DNA of 64,000 nt from Candidatus Poribacteria bacterium (GCA_026004875.1 BPJZ01000011.1:52655-116654), one strand, 5' to 3'; shown: positions 33,902-43,857, numbered from the stretch's first letter. Program-made: numbers and translations. The notes: generated by a model from the sequence alone, not told the origin.

Positions 33902-35848
33902 GTGAGGCGAACATGGCAGCGATGGGCACAATGGGCCGGCATAGGCGCGCTGATCCTTGCGATCGGGTGCGCTGGAGCGCTGCTCTCCAGCCCGATCAAT
34001 AAGGCGATGGAGCTGGAGCGGCGAGGCAACTATCAGGAGGCGCTGGCCCTTTACCAGAGCGTTATTGCTAAGGACCCAACGGCGGCGGAAGCGCGACAGG
34101 CTCAGCTCCGGATGGCCAAGCTCTATCAGGTGAACCTGAACCAGCCGGAGCGGGCCGTCGAAATCTACCGGCAGATCGTCTCTAGCGCCCCGCGCTCCGA
34201 GGAGGCGTTGACCGCTCGGTATGAGTTGGCGCTTTACCACTTCCGAAACGAGGAGTATCCCGAAGCGGCGCGACTGTTCGAGGAGATCGTCAATCTGGCT
34301 CCGACGACCGATCGGGGGGCCGACGCGCAGGTGATGCTTGCGAAGACCTACGAGAAGATGGGGAAACTGGAAGAGGCCGCTGAGACTTACGCTGCCTTCT
34401 CCAACCTGCACGCCGATCGAGCTGAGGCGGCGGCGCTCGCCTTGGAGACCCGTGCCCGACTGCTAGAGCAGATGGGACGAAAAGCCGAGGCGATCGAGGC
34501 GCGGCAACGGATCGTTCGGGACTTTGGCGCGGAGATCACCGAGAAGCCGGAGGTGGCCCAACTGGTCGAAACGGCCAAGGAGGAGCTCCAAGCGGCCGGT
34601 GCCGAGGTGCCCGCCCCTCGGACCTATGAGACGATGTCTCGCGGCGAACAGATTCAAGTCCGCCGGCAGCAGCTCCGGGAGCGGGATCGTCCCGAATCGG
34701 CCAAGCAAGCCGCCCAACAGCGGGCCGCGTCGAACATCTTCGGCGTCAGCGCCGACGATCTGGTGAACCAGTACCAGATCGTCGTAGACGAACAGGGAAC
34801 CATGTACGACGCCATGTTCATCCTCGCCCAGAGCATGCAGCAGATGGGCGACTACCGGGCTGCAGGGGCGCTCTATCAGCGGGCCATCGAATTGGCCGAG
34901 GCGGACGAGGACCGGAAAGGACCGTGGGAGAACCTCGGGGCCGCCTATAAGGGGCTCTTCGACGTCTACCAGAAGCTGGGACTCCGGCAACTGGCCAAAG
35001 AGTCCCTGGAACGCGCCTTGCAGCGCAACCCGAAGGTCCTGGATCAGGTAATTGATAGTGGTCTGTACGACTACGCCAACGGAGACTACGAACAGGCGAT
35101 CGAAACCTGGAGCTCCATCCTAGGGTTGAATGAGAAGAAGGATTCGGAGCTGTGGTACAACATCGGCTTGGCCTACAAGAAACTGGGAAACACCGCGAAG
35201 GAGGTCGAGGCGTTTGAGCGCTCGCTGGCTGCCGACCCGGACAATCTGGACGCCGCCCAGAGCCTTGCCGAGGCGCTCTACTACCGGGCCGGAAAGCGCC
35301 AGCGTTCCTACATCTTTCAGGATATCGCCGATGAGAAGGCCGGCGCCGAAGGCCACTGGGAGCTGGGGATGCTGGCCTTCAAGTACGGTTACTACCGGAA
35401 CGCCGAGGCGGAGTTCCGAATCGGGGCCCGACTGGCGGAACGCGATGAGGCCACCGCACCGCTCGCCGCACGGATGAAAGCCTTCGAGCTGGTCGCGCGA
35501 GTCAAGCGGGATCGCTCTCAGGTCGAAGCGATCGAGCCGGAGCTTCAGGCGCTGGCCCAGGCCCATCCGGAGGACGGATTGGTTCAGTACGCCTATGCGC
35601 TGTTCCTGGTGGAGAAGGGGTCCCCCGACGAGGCAATCGCCCTGCTGAAGGCCGTCATGGAGAGGCGGCCCAACGACCCGGAGCCGGCGCGCGCGCTGGT
35701 GAACCTCTATCTTTCGCGCGGGCAGTTGGATCAGGCGGTCGCCGTCCTGGACGCTTACGCCGAGAAGAACCCTCGTGATCAGGCAATGCTCCTCTGGAGG
35801 GATCAGCTCCGCCTGCAGTTGAACGCCGAGTCGGTCCAGAACCCCTAG
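33902..35848 (+). CDS. TPR-repeat lipoprotein
   Basis: 648 residues from GTG 33902, with AAGGAGAGG upstream; the reading before it is not coding-like. The signal region AGIGALILAIGCAG has a lipobox-like LAIGC, so it is probably lipid-anchored. The rest is tetratricopeptide repeats (RRGNYQEALALYQSVIAKDP, YPEAARLFEEIVNLAP, GDYRAAGALYQRAIELA, GDYEQAIETWSSIL and others, about ten to twelve units), with a low-complexity linker near residues 230-280. TPR scaffolds in this setting serve outer-membrane assembly or secretion. It lies upstream of the secretion operon on the same strand, so a helper role is possible but unproven. Confidence 0.8.
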   Translation: MRRTWQRWAQWAGIGALILAIGCAGALLSSPINKAMELERRGNYQEALALYQSVIAKDPTAAEARQAQLRMAKLYQVNLNQPERAVEIYRQIVSSAPRSEEALTARYELALYHFRNEEYPEAARLFEEIVNLAPTTDRGADAQVMLAKTYEKMGKLEEAAETYAAFSNLHADRAEAAALALETRARLLEQMGRKAEAIEARQRIVRDFGAEITEKPEVAQLVETAKEELQAAGAEVPAPRTYETMSRGEQIQVRRQQLRERDRPESAKQAAQQRAASNIFGVSADDLVNQYQIVVDEQGTMYDAMFILAQSMQQMGDYRAAGALYQRAIELAEADEDRKGPWENLGAAYKGLFDVYQKLGLRQLAKESLERALQRNPKVLDQVIDSGLYDYANGDYEQAIETWSSILGLNEKKDSELWYNIGLAYKKLGNTAKEVEAFERSLAADPDNLDAAQSLAEALYYRAGKRQRSYIFQDIADEKAGAEGHWELGMLAFKYGYYRNAEAEFRIGARLAERDEATAPLAARMKAFELVARVKRDRSQVEAIEPELQALAQAHPEDGLVQYAYALFLVEKGSPDEAIALLKAVMERRPNDPEPARALVNLYLSRGQLDQAVAVLDAYAEKNPRDQAMLLWRDQLRLQLNAESVQNP

Positions 35849-35904
35849 ACGGAAGGGAGAATCGGCTCCCCGGATCGGCCCATCAGGAGGAGGGAGACCA
35901 GCAC

Positions 35905-36753
35905 GTGGAGGACTGGGAGCCCTATCGCCAGGAGGCGGTGCGGGTGGCTCAGGAGGCAGGAGCGCTCCTGCGCCACTACTATCGCCGACTGGAGGGCGTG
36001 GAGCTGAAAGGGATCGGCGATCCGATCACGGAGGCCGACCGTGCGTCCGAGCAGCAGATTCGAAAGGAGCTCCAACGGGCCTTCCCGGGGGTACCCGTCT
36101 ATGGGGAGGAGTACGGCTTTGAACAGGGTCCTTCTCAAGACGCCTGGGAACGGTGCTGGATCGTGGATCCGCTGGACGGAACGGCTAACTTTGCCTGTGG
36201 GGTGCCGATCTTTGCGGTCTCCATTGCGCTTTTAGATCGGGGAAGCCCTGTTGTCGGGGTGGTGTACGACCCGCTCCGGGAGGAGTGCTTCACCGCCGCC
36301 CGGGGACAGGGGGCTCGGCGAAACGGCCGACCGATCCGACCCAACCGCTACCCGCCGACCGACGGGATGGCTCAGATCGGCGTCTCTGCCGATACGATCC
36401 GCCATCGGCCTGAGTTCTTCCGTCGCATCCTCAAGGGTCGGAGCCTAGGTTCGGCTGCGCTTCAACTGGTGTATGTAGCCGCGGGGCATTTTGCCGCGGC
36501 GATGGACCCGCTGACCAAGCTCTGGGACGTGGCCGCCGGTGCGGTGATCCTCGCGGAAGCGGGGGGCGTCGCAACTCACTGGGACGGCTCTCCGCTCTTC
36601 CCCTTAGACCCTCAGGACCCAACGCCCTTTCAGGGGCGACCGTTTGACTATTTGGCCAGCAACGGCGTGGACCATCCGCTTCTGGTCGAGTGGACCCGAA
36701 GCGCCCCACCGATCCAACCGCTCAACCCACCTGTTAGCCCCGGAACGGGGTAA
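35905..36753 (+). CDS. Inositol monophosphatase family phosphatase
   Basis: 282 residues from GTG 35905. Mg/Li-sensitive phosphatase fold: GDPITEADRASEQQIRKEL, YGEEYGFE, the signature WIVDPLDGTANFACGVP, GVVYDPLREECF and the second metal motif WDVAAGAVILAEAGG. Substrates in the family include inositol phosphate, histidinol phosphate, PAP and fructose-1,6-bisphosphate; which one is not clear. The C-terminal 30 residues are Pro-rich. It lies 56 bases after the TPR gene and 70 before gspE. Confidence 0.87.
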   Translation: MEDWEPYRQEAVRVAQEAGALLRHYYRRLEGVELKGIGDPITEADRASEQQIRKELQRAFPGVPVYGEEYGFEQGPSQDAWERCWIVDPLDGTANFACGVPIFAVSIALLDRGSPVVGVVYDPLREECFTAARGQGARRNGRPIRPNRYPPTDGMAQIGVSADTIRHRPEFFRRILKGRSLGSAALQLVYVAAGHFAAAMDPLTKLWDVAAGAVILAEAGGVATHWDGSPLFPLDPQDPTPFQGRPFDYLASNGVDHPLLVEWTRSAPPIQPLNPPVSPGTG

Positions 36754-36823
36754 ACCCGTTTCTGCTGCCGGCGTCTAAACTAGATGCAGATCCCGCCGGA
36801 GCGCGACGAAGGAGCAGATTCCG

Positions 36824-38569
36824 ATGTACAGCCGATTGGACCGCTCGTTGTTGGACGTGCTTGAAGAGAGCGGCGCCCTCAGCGAAGAGGAGAGCGCCCA
36901 GGTGCGCGCGCGGCTGCGGCTCGCCGCCGAGGAGGACCTGGAAGAGGTCCTCCGGGAGTACCTCCCCCCACGGGTGATCGAGCTTGCCAAGCGGAGCCTG
37001 GAGTACGGCGTTCCCTTTGTACTTTTAGAAGGGCGAAGCGCAGAGCCGGAAGCGCTCCAAACCATGCGGGCGAGCTATGCCTTTCAACAGAAGGTCGTGC
37101 CGTTGGCCCTGGAGGGGGAAACGCTGGTCGTCGCGATGGCCGACCCGTTAAACGTCGAATTGGTGGACGAGCTTCGCGTGGTGACCGGCCACGAGGTGCG
37201 TCCCCTTCTGGCCGAGGTGGAAGATATCGAAGAGGCGGTTCGGCGGTTTTACGGCAAAACGACTCGCGAGTTGGTCGAGGGGCGCTTGGCCGCTCCGACC
37301 GGGTCCGTGGAGCTGGAGACGGTCGAAGAGATTCACGATTACGGCCTCCAGGCCGACCTGTTAGCCCGCGACCCGACCGTCATGGAGGCGGTCAACCAGC
37401 TGATCATCGACGCCGTCCGGGAGGGGGCGACCGACATCCACATCGAGCCGTTTGAGGAGGAGCTGCAGATCCGCTTCCGGATTGACGGGGTCTTGGAGCG
37501 GCGTCCTGCACCGCCCAAGCACCTTCAGGCGGCGATCACTTCGCGGGTCAAGCTGATGGCCGGAATGAACATCGCTGAGACGCGGCGTCCTCAGGACGGA
37601 CGCATTGAGGTGCGGATCGCTACGCTGGGCCGACGAGAGATCGACATCCGCGTCTCCACCGTCCCAACGATCTGGGGCGAAAGCGTGGCGATGCGCATTC
37701 TCGATAAGAACACCGTCCGGCGCGGTCTGACCGAACTGGGGCTGATGGAGGACGATTATCAAATCCTCCAGCGCATGATTCGCAAGCCCTGGGGAATCAT
37801 CCTGGCGACCGGTCCGACCGGAAGCGGGAAGACGACCACCCTCAACGCCATTTTGACCGAGATCAACGAAGAAGGCTCCAAGATCATCACCGTCGAGGAC
37901 CCGGTGGAGTACGACCTGCCGGGGATCAACCAGATCAACGTCAACCCGGAGCTGAACGTCACCTTCGATCGGGCGCTGCGGCACATCCTTCGTCAGGACC
38001 CCGACAAAGTGATGGTTGGAGAGATTCGCGACCTAGAGACCGCCGAGATGGCAATCCACACCTCGCTGACCGGCCATCTCGTGCTCTCCTCGCTGCACAC
38101 TAACGACGCGCCCCAGGCGATTACTCGACTGATCTCGATGGGGGTGGACCCCTACTTGGTCTCGGCGACGTTGGAGGGGGTGATCGCCCAGCGGTTGCCG
38201 CGACGAGTGTGTAAGAACTGCGCTCGCTACGAGAAGCCGACACCCGAGGAGCTGTTGGAGTTTGGAATTGATCCGGACACGGCCCAGGACGATTGGCTGG
38301 TTCCTCGTCCGGTCGGCTGTCGAGAGTGCCGGAACACCGGCTATCGGGGCCGGATCGGGATCTTTGAGATCATGGTGATGAACCTGGAGCTGCGCGAGAT
38401 GACGCTCAAGAACGCGTCCGCGTTCGAGCTGCGCGATGCTGCGGTTCGGGCGGGGATGCACTCGCTCCGTCAGGACGGCTGGCGGAAGGTCTTGGCCGGC
38501 ATCACGACGATGGAGGAGGTCCGTCGCTTCACCCCGGACGAGGACGTGTTCCAGGAGCTACGCCGATAG
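36824..38569 (+). CDS. gspE: Type II secretion ATPase GspE
   Basis: 581 residues. Hexameric cytoplasmic ATPase driving pseudopilus assembly. N1E/MshEN-like region to about residue 150 (VPFVLLEGRSAEPEALQTM), N2E ATDIHIEPFEEELQIRFRIDG, Walker A GPTGSGKTTTLNAIL (about 328-336), Asp box TVEDPVEYDLPGINQ, Walker B VMVGEIRDLETAEMAI, His box LTGHLVLSSLHTNDA and a four-cysteine zinc motif (CKNC about 463, CREC about 501). First of ten consecutive secretion genes. PilB is the alternative, but the full gspE-to-gspK order supports type II secretion. Confidence 0.94.
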   Translation: MYSRLDRSLLDVLEESGALSEEESAQVRARLRLAAEEDLEEVLREYLPPRVIELAKRSLEYGVPFVLLEGRSAEPEALQTMRASYAFQQKVVPLALEGETLVVAMADPLNVELVDELRVVTGHEVRPLLAEVEDIEEAVRRFYGKTTRELVEGRLAAPTGSVELETVEEIHDYGLQADLLARDPTVMEAVNQLIIDAVREGATDIHIEPFEEELQIRFRIDGVLERRPAPPKHLQAAITSRVKLMAGMNIAETRRPQDGRIEVRIATLGRREIDIRVSTVPTIWGESVAMRILDKNTVRRGLTELGLMEDDYQILQRMIRKPWGIILATGPTGSGKTTTLNAILTEINEEGSKIITVEDPVEYDLPGINQINVNPELNVTFDRALRHILRQDPDKVMVGEIRDLETAEMAIHTSLTGHLVLSSLHTNDAPQAITRLISMGVDPYLVSATLEGVIAQRLPRRVCKNCARYEKPTPEELLEFGIDPDTAQDDWLVPRPVGCRECRNTGYRGRIGIFEIMVMNLELREMTLKNASAFELRDAAVRAGMHSLRQDGWRKVLAGITTMEEVRRFTPDEDVFQELRR

Positions 38570-38582
38570 CCGGAGGGGAAGG

Positions 38583-39839
38583 ATGCCCAGTTATCGGTAC
38601 GAGGCGGTCACAGCAAGCGGGTCCCGGGCTCAGGGCACGATGGACGCCTCCTCTCCGCAGGAGCTGGTTCATCGGCTTCGGGAGATGGGGTATTTTCTGA
38701 CCCGTGTGGAAGAGGCCGTCCCCCAGGAGAGCCGATCGGGCCTCCGTCGACTCTTCCGCCGGCGGATCGGGGCTCGGGATGTTGAGTTCTTCACGCTTCA
38801 GCTTTCGACGTTGATCAACTCGGGCGTCCCGTTGGATCGAGCCCTGAGCGTCTGTTCGGAGCAGATGGAGAACCCGGCCCTTCGTCGCGTCGTCGAGGAG
38901 GTGCGCTATGACGTGGAGCACGGCGCCAGCCTAGCCGACGCGATGGAGAAGCACCCTCGACAGTTTGACGCCCTCTATACAAACATGGTCCGAGCCGGAC
39001 AGGAGGGCGGCGTTCTGGGACTGGTGCTCCAGCGGTTGGCCGTCTTTAAGCGTCAGCAGCGGGAGCTCCGCGAGTCGGTGACCTCGGCGATGATCTACCC
39101 GGTCGTCCTGCTGGTCTTCACGGTGATCGTCGTCTCGGTGTTGATGCTCTTTGTGATCCCTCGCTTCATCGCGATGTTCCAGGATTTGAACGTCGAGCTG
39201 CCGATCACCACTCGGCTGCTGATGGGATTGGTGGGATTTCTCACCTCGCCGTACGGCATCTTCTGGGCGCCGGGAGGGGTCCCGCTCCCCGGCGCGACAC
39301 TGACGCTCGTTGTCGTCCTGATTGCGGCGCTCTGGCGATACCGAAAGACGGAACGCGGACGCCGCTTTTTCGACCGACTCCGGATGCGGCTGCCGCTGGT
39401 GGGACCGGTCTTCCGGAACTTCGCTCTGGTCCGCTTTACCCAGACGATGAGCACCCTTCTGGAAAACGGCGTGACGCTGCTTCCGGCGCTCCGCATCTCC
39501 AAGGACACCACCGGAAGCGTGCTCTTTGAAGAGGTGCTGGAGCGGGCCGCCCAGGAGGTCGAACGCGGAGCCAGCCTGAGCGGGCCGCTGAGCGAGAGCC
39601 CTCTCTTTCCCCCGATCGTCGTTGATATGCTCGCTATCGGCGAGGAGTCCGGAAAGCCGGAGGTCATGCTCACTCACTTGGCGGAATACTACGACATGGA
39701 GATCAAGCGATCCCTGGAGCGGTTGGTCGCCGCGCTGGGGCCGATCTTGATTCTCATCATGGCCGGAATCGTTCTCTTTATTGCCGTCTCGATCATCCTT
39801 CCGATCTTCAACATCTCCCGAGGATTGGGGACGGCATAA
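38583..39839 (+). CDS. gspF: Type II secretion inner-membrane platform protein GspF
   Basis: 418 residues from ATG 38583, 13 bases after gspE with a GGAGGGGAAGG ribosome site. Two T2SSF domains: FTLQLSTLINSGVPLDRALS and VRFTQTMSTLLENGVTLLPAL, each followed by membrane helices (MIYPVVLLVFTVIVVSVLMLF, PILILIMAGIVLFIAVSI). The ending FNISRGLGTA is typical. An insertion with an extra hydrophobic stretch lies near residues 225-255. It couples GspE to the pseudopilins. Confidence 0.95.
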   Translation: MPSYRYEAVTASGSRAQGTMDASSPQELVHRLREMGYFLTRVEEAVPQESRSGLRRLFRRRIGARDVEFFTLQLSTLINSGVPLDRALSVCSEQMENPALRRVVEEVRYDVEHGASLADAMEKHPRQFDALYTNMVRAGQEGGVLGLVLQRLAVFKRQQRELRESVTSAMIYPVVLLVFTVIVVSVLMLFVIPRFIAMFQDLNVELPITTRLLMGLVGFLTSPYGIFWAPGGVPLPGATLTLVVVLIAALWRYRKTERGRRFFDRLRMRLPLVGPVFRNFALVRFTQTMSTLLENGVTLLPALRISKDTTGSVLFEEVLERAAQEVERGASLSGPLSESPLFPPIVVDMLAIGEESGKPEVMLTHLAEYYDMEIKRSLERLVAALGPILILIMAGIVLFIAVSIILPIFNISRGLGTA

Positions 39840-39862
39840 CCCAAGGCAAGGAGACGAAAACC

Positions 39863-40387
39863 GTGGACCTCTGGAACCTACTTTGGCGCATGCGAACCCC
39901 CCGTCGGCGCGGACGTAACCGACGCCGTCGAAACGATCGGGGGTTCACATTGATCGAAATCCTGGTGGTGATCACGATCTTGGGCGTGCTGGCTGCGGTG
40001 GTCACCCCGACCGTCTTTCGCCGGGTTGATCAGGCCCGCCAGACCAAGGCTCTGTTGGAGATTCAACAGTTCTCCAACGCCCTTCAGCAGTACGCCATTG
40101 ACAACGGAGATTATCCAACGACCGAAGAGGGGCTGCGGGCTTTGGCCGTTCAGCCGGAGGGGCTGGACACCTGGCAGGGACCCTATCTTCGGGGCATCCT
40201 GGACGCTAACGGAAACGTGAAGCCGGACCCCTGGGGGAACCCTTATGTCTACGTTTATCCCGGGGAACACCAGGACTTGGGATTTGAGTTCGATCTGATC
40301 AGCTACGGGAAGGACGGCCGGGAGGGCGGCACCGGCTTTGACGCCGACATTACCAACTGGGGAGGCATCCTCTCCGAGACCCAGTAA
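39863..40387 (+). CDS. gspG: Major pseudopilin GspG
   Basis: 174 residues from GTG 39863. Prepilin peptidase cleavage is before the F of RGFTLIEILVVI (E5 present). The leader is unusually long and basic, about 27 residues with runs of Arg. The mature part shows YAIDNGDYPTTEEGLRALAV, WQGPYLRG, DPWGNPYVYVYPG and LISYGKDGREGG, the calcium-site loop of GspG. It polymerises into the pseudopilus that pushes substrates through GspD. Confidence 0.95.
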   Translation: MDLWNLLWRMRTPRRRGRNRRRRNDRGFTLIEILVVITILGVLAAVVTPTVFRRVDQARQTKALLEIQQFSNALQQYAIDNGDYPTTEEGLRALAVQPEGLDTWQGPYLRGILDANGNVKPDPWGNPYVYVYPGEHQDLGFEFDLISYGKDGREGGTGFDADITNWGGILSETQ

Positions 40388-40397
40388 CGGATGAACG

Positions 40398-41033
40398 ATG
40401 GGCGCCGACTGGAAGGATCGCGGCTTCACGCTTTTGGAGATCGTCGTCGTCTTGGCGATCATCGCCATTGTGCTGACGTTGGCGGCGCCCTCGTTACGAG
40501 CCTTCTCGGAGAACCAAAAGCTCCAAGCGGCGGCCAACTCGATCCAGACGCTGGTGCTCTACGCGCGGGAGATGGCGGCCACTCAACGTGAGGCGACGGT
40601 TCTGGTCTTCGATTTTACCGAGGGCCGGTATTGGCTGGCCAAGTACGACGCTTTGGAATGGGGCGATCTGGCCCAGACGGTAGGCCTAGGGGCCTTTGGC
40701 CCCAGCGCTTTTGAAGACAGCCCGACCGGAGAGGAGCCGACGATCTCCGTCCAGGAGACCCGGTTTGGAAAGCCCCGAACGCTGCCACGCGGGGTTGCCC
40801 TCCTCCGGATCGACGTGGACCGAGAGGGAACGATCCTTTCGACGACCTCAGGTTACGAGTATATCGCCTTCGACACCAACGGTTTGGCGGAGCCGGCCAG
40901 CCTCTATTTGGCGAACGTTGAGGGACGAGTAGCCGTCGTGGACGTTCCCCGAGAGGCGGCTCGGGCTCGGGTGCGCCGCTTGAGCGCCGAGCAGGTCGCC
41001 CAACTTGGCCTGGAGGTGGTGACCGCGCAATGA
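40398..41033 (+). CDS. gspH: Minor pseudopilin GspH
   Basis: 211 residues. Prepilin signal DRGFTLLEIVVVLAII, then a helix (LQAAANSIQTLVLYAREMAATQ) and a beta-rich GspH/FimT-type domain (EATVLVFDFTEGRYWL). It is positioned between gspG and gspI, as in type II operons. It has an extra C-terminal helix after residue 185. The stop overlaps the gspI start (ATGA). Confidence 0.85.
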   Translation: MGADWKDRGFTLLEIVVVLAIIAIVLTLAAPSLRAFSENQKLQAAANSIQTLVLYAREMAATQREATVLVFDFTEGRYWLAKYDALEWGDLAQTVGLGAFGPSAFEDSPTGEEPTISVQETRFGKPRTLPRGVALLRIDVDREGTILSTTSGYEYIAFDTNGLAEPASLYLANVEGRVAVVDVPREAARARVRRLSAEQVAQLGLEVVTAQ

Positions 41034-41479
41034 GGCGTTCGATCTTGCTCCGACGACGACGGCCTCCCGGTTCTGGGGGGTTCACTCTCTTGGAGTTGCT
41101 GGTTTCGATGGCGATTCTTGGGATCATCCTTCCGGGCGTGCTGTATGCTTTCACGACCGGGAGTCGGACGCGCGCTTCGGCGGAGGCCCAGACGACCGCT
41201 GCGTTCTTGGCCCTGGACCGGATCGCCGAGCTGGAGGCGCTGGAAACGATCGAGACGGGCGAGGTGGAGGGCGAGTTTGAAGCCGGAGCTCGATACCGCT
41301 GGCGGACCCAAGTTCTTCCCACTGAGGTAGAGGGCCTTTACGACGTCACCGTCTGGATCGTTTACCTAGACGCCGGGCAGGAGCGCCAGTTTGCTCTACG
41401 TACCTATCTGGCCGATCGAGCCTTAGCCCCTGCTCAAGGGCCGGGGGGCGCGGCGCCTTCAGGAGGGGGAGGACGATGA
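41030..41479 (+). CDS. gspI: Minor pseudopilin GspI
   Basis: 149 residues. Basic leader, then GGFTLLELLVSMAILGII and the GspI-like FLALDRIAELEALETI segment. It is part of the I-J-K tip complex. It ends with a Gly/Pro/Ala-rich tail (GPGGAAPSGGGGR) not usual in GspI. Overlaps on both sides are ATGA. Confidence 0.85.
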   Translation: MRRSILLRRRRPPGSGGFTLLELLVSMAILGIILPGVLYAFTTGSRTRASAEAQTTAAFLALDRIAELEALETIETGEVEGEFEAGARYRWRTQVLPTEVEGLYDVTVWIVYLDAGQERQFALRTYLADRALAPAQGPGGAAPSGGGGR

Positions 41480-42433
41480 GGACCCGAGCGGAGCCTTCCC
41501 ATCGGGCGGCGTCGGACCGCGGATTGACCCTAATCGAGATGCTGGCGGCGATGGCTATTCTGGCCCTGATCGCCGGGGCGGCCTATTCCTCGTTTACCTA
41601 TGCCGCCAACGCTTACCGGCGGGACGCGGTTCAGCTTCGGTTGGTTCAGCGCACTCGGAACGCGTTGGAGACGATCGCTACCGACCTGAACCAGGCCTTT
41701 CTGGTTGATGGGAACCAGAATTTGCAACTTTATGTCGAGGACGTTCCCGGCGCCGCAGAGGGAGAGGCGCTCGACCTGATCAGTTTTGTGACGGTGATCC
41801 CGCCGGCTCGAAGCAGCCTCCTCAGCGAGCCGCTGAGTGGCGAGCCGCCAAGCGTGCGGTTACTAGCCGGGACGGCCGGCACCAGGGCCTCAAGCGCTCA
41901 GGAGGAAGAGGAGGGAGAGCCGATCGGAGAGGTCTGGCGGGTGCTCTATCTGGTGGCCCCCAGTCCGGAGACGCTTCAAGCGGCCGCAACGTTGGCCGAC
42001 CAGGAGACGCTTCCCCTTTCATTGATTCGAGCGCGGACGACGACGCTCAGCCTGGAGGAGTCCTTTGGAGAGCTTCTGGGGAGCGATCCAGTGGAGATCG
42101 TCCAGGCGCTCTGGCAGACAGGGATTCCTTTGGACGTGCTGGCGGATCACGTCCGCTCCTTCCAGATCGTCTACTACGACGGCGAGGAATGGGTAGACGG
42201 CTGGGACGTGGAGTCCCAGGGGACTCCGTTGGCCTTTCGGATCGCTCTGACGGTGGAGGACCCCGATCGGGGCGAAGTGCTTTATACCCGTTCGATTGCC
42301 GCTCGGCCGGAGGTCTCCTCCTTACCGCAGACGGGGAGCGGGGGGTGGCGGCCAGCAGCCCGCCGGACCGGTCGGCGCTACAGCCCCTCAGGGGGGAGGA
42401 CCGGGCGGTGGACCTCCCGGAGGAGGGCCATGA
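41476..42433 (+). CDS. gspJ: Minor pseudopilin GspJ, frameshift in Gly-rich tail
   Basis: Prepilin signal DRGLTLIEMLAAMAILALI, then LRLVQRTRNALETIATDLNQAF and a beta domain with SFQIVYYDGEEWVDGWD and FRIALTVEDP, as in GspJ. The raw frame reads straight through into gspK. Removing one G of the G6 at 42340-42345 gives a tail of Gly, Pro, Gln and Ala ending at TGA 42431-42433, which overlaps the gspK ATG (ATGA). That junction style matches the neighbouring pseudopilin genes. Corrected length 318 residues. A true GspJ-GspK fusion is unlikely because GspK has its own prepilin leader. Confidence 0.85.
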
Positions 42434-43857
42434 GGGATCGCGGCCTTTCGTTGGTCACCACGCTTTGGATCATGGCGGTGCTCTCGATCCTGGCGACGGA
42501 GTACCTTTACACGGTCTATCTGGACCGGCAGATGTCCGTGGGGCTGGTGGAGCGGGTTCAGTACGAGTACGTCGCACGGGCTGGGATCGCTCACTGGATT
42601 CGCCAGCTTAGCGAGGACGACACCGCTTTGGACACACTTGATGAGGCCTGGGCTCAGGTCCTCGAAGGCACCCTACAGGACCCCCGCTCCGCAACTCGGG
42701 TTTACCTGTACAGCGTCCAAGCGGAGGATGAGGGCGCACGAATTAACGTCAACCGGGCCGACGAGACGATGCTCCAGCGTGTTCTGGAGGCCGCAGGAGC
42801 GCCCGCGGAGCAGATTCCAACGTTGGTTCAAAACATCATCGCTGCGCGCAACGAGGCGCCGTTTCTCAGCATTGGGGACCTACTGCGCGTAGAAGGAATG
42901 ACGCCGGAGCTGCTTTATGGGGCTTCCCAAGCCGAGGGGGTCCAGCTCCAACCGTTGCTGGCTCAGGAACAGGAGCAGGCCGTTCCTTTGATCAACCTTT
43001 TGACGGTCTACTCCGTCGATAAGAACGTACAGCGCGACGGCTCCGAGCGGGTCAACATCGCCACCGCCGACGCGAACACGTTACAGCAGAATCTGACCGA
43101 TGAGAACGGAAATCCGCTTCTCTCTCAAGGGGAGGCGGAAGCGATTGTCGCCTATCGCGAGGAGAACGCCTTCGATACTGTCGGCGAGCTGATGGAGGTC
43201 CCTGCCGTCACCCAGGAGGTCCTAGACGGGGCAAGGGATCAGCTGAGCACCGAAGACGAGGAGGACCGAGTCAACATCAACACCGCCGACGTGGGCACGC
43301 TCGCGAACGTCAACGGATTCGATCAGGGGATCGCTGAGGACATCGTTCGCCATCGGAATGAGAACGGCAACTTCAACAGCGTTGACGACCTGCTGAACGT
43401 CCGCGTCTTTAGTCGCGACGAGATCAAGCAGGTCATCGATAAAGCGACGATCACCGACGAGGAGGTGATCGTCGGGCTGGTAAACCTGAACACGGCAGAC
43501 GCCCAGGTGCTGGCGCTGCTGCCGGGGATGGATCAGAACACGGCTAACGCGATCGTTCAGTATCGAAACGGCGGGTCCGGAGGAGGAGCCTCGGGCGTTT
43601 CCTCCTCTCAGCAAGCCCAGGGCCAACAGACAGGAAACCCCTTTGAGACGGTCGGCGAACTGCTGGATGTCTCCGGAATTAGCGACGAGACGTTCCAGCA
43701 GCTGACCGCTTGGGTAACCTACAGGGCGCAAGTGTTCCGAATCGTCTCGGAGGGACAGACCGAGTCTGGAGAGACGCGGATCTCCGTGACGGCGGTGCTC
43801 GACCGGAGCGGAGAGCGGGTCGAGACAAAGTTCTGGCTCCGAGACGGAGAAGAGTAG
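42430..43857 (+). CDS. gspK: Minor pseudopilin GspK with four helix-hairpin-helix-like repeats
   Basis: 475 residues from ATG 42430 (AGGAGGG upstream). The leader MRDRG is followed by LSLVTTLWIMAVLSILATEY, lacking Glu5, as GspK does. The periplasmic part carries four repeats opening with IN(V/I/L)N.AD: about residues 103 (INVNRAD), 207 (VNIATAD), 279 (VNINTAD) and 350 (VNLNTAD). Each has a hairpin such as VAYREENAFDTVGELMEV. Known GspK proteins have one or two SAM-like modules related to this fold, so four is an expansion. A Gly/Ser/Gln linker sits near residue 380. GspK caps the pseudopilus tip. Confidence 0.85.
   Translation: MRDRGLSLVTTLWIMAVLSILATEYLYTVYLDRQMSVGLVERVQYEYVARAGIAHWIRQLSEDDTALDTLDEAWAQVLEGTLQDPRSATRVYLYSVQAEDEGARINVNRADETMLQRVLEAAGAPAEQIPTLVQNIIAARNEAPFLSIGDLLRVEGMTPELLYGASQAEGVQLQPLLAQEQEQAVPLINLLTVYSVDKNVQRDGSERVNIATADANTLQQNLTDENGNPLLSQGEAEAIVAYREENAFDTVGELMEVPAVTQEVLDGARDQLSTEDEEDRVNINTADVGTLANVNGFDQGIAEDIVRHRNENGNFNSVDDLLNVRVFSRDEIKQVIDKATITDEEVIVGLVNLNTADAQVLALLPGMDQNTANAIVQYRNGGSGGGASGVSSSQQAQGQQTGNPFETVGELLDVSGISDETFQQLTAWVTYRAQVFRIVSEGQTESGETRISVTAVLDRSGERVETKFWLRDGEE

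Noticed and set aside
41476..43857. GspJ-GspK fusion
   Set aside because: GspK has its own prepilin leader and ribosome site at 42430, and removing one G gives GspJ a stop in an ATGA overlap.
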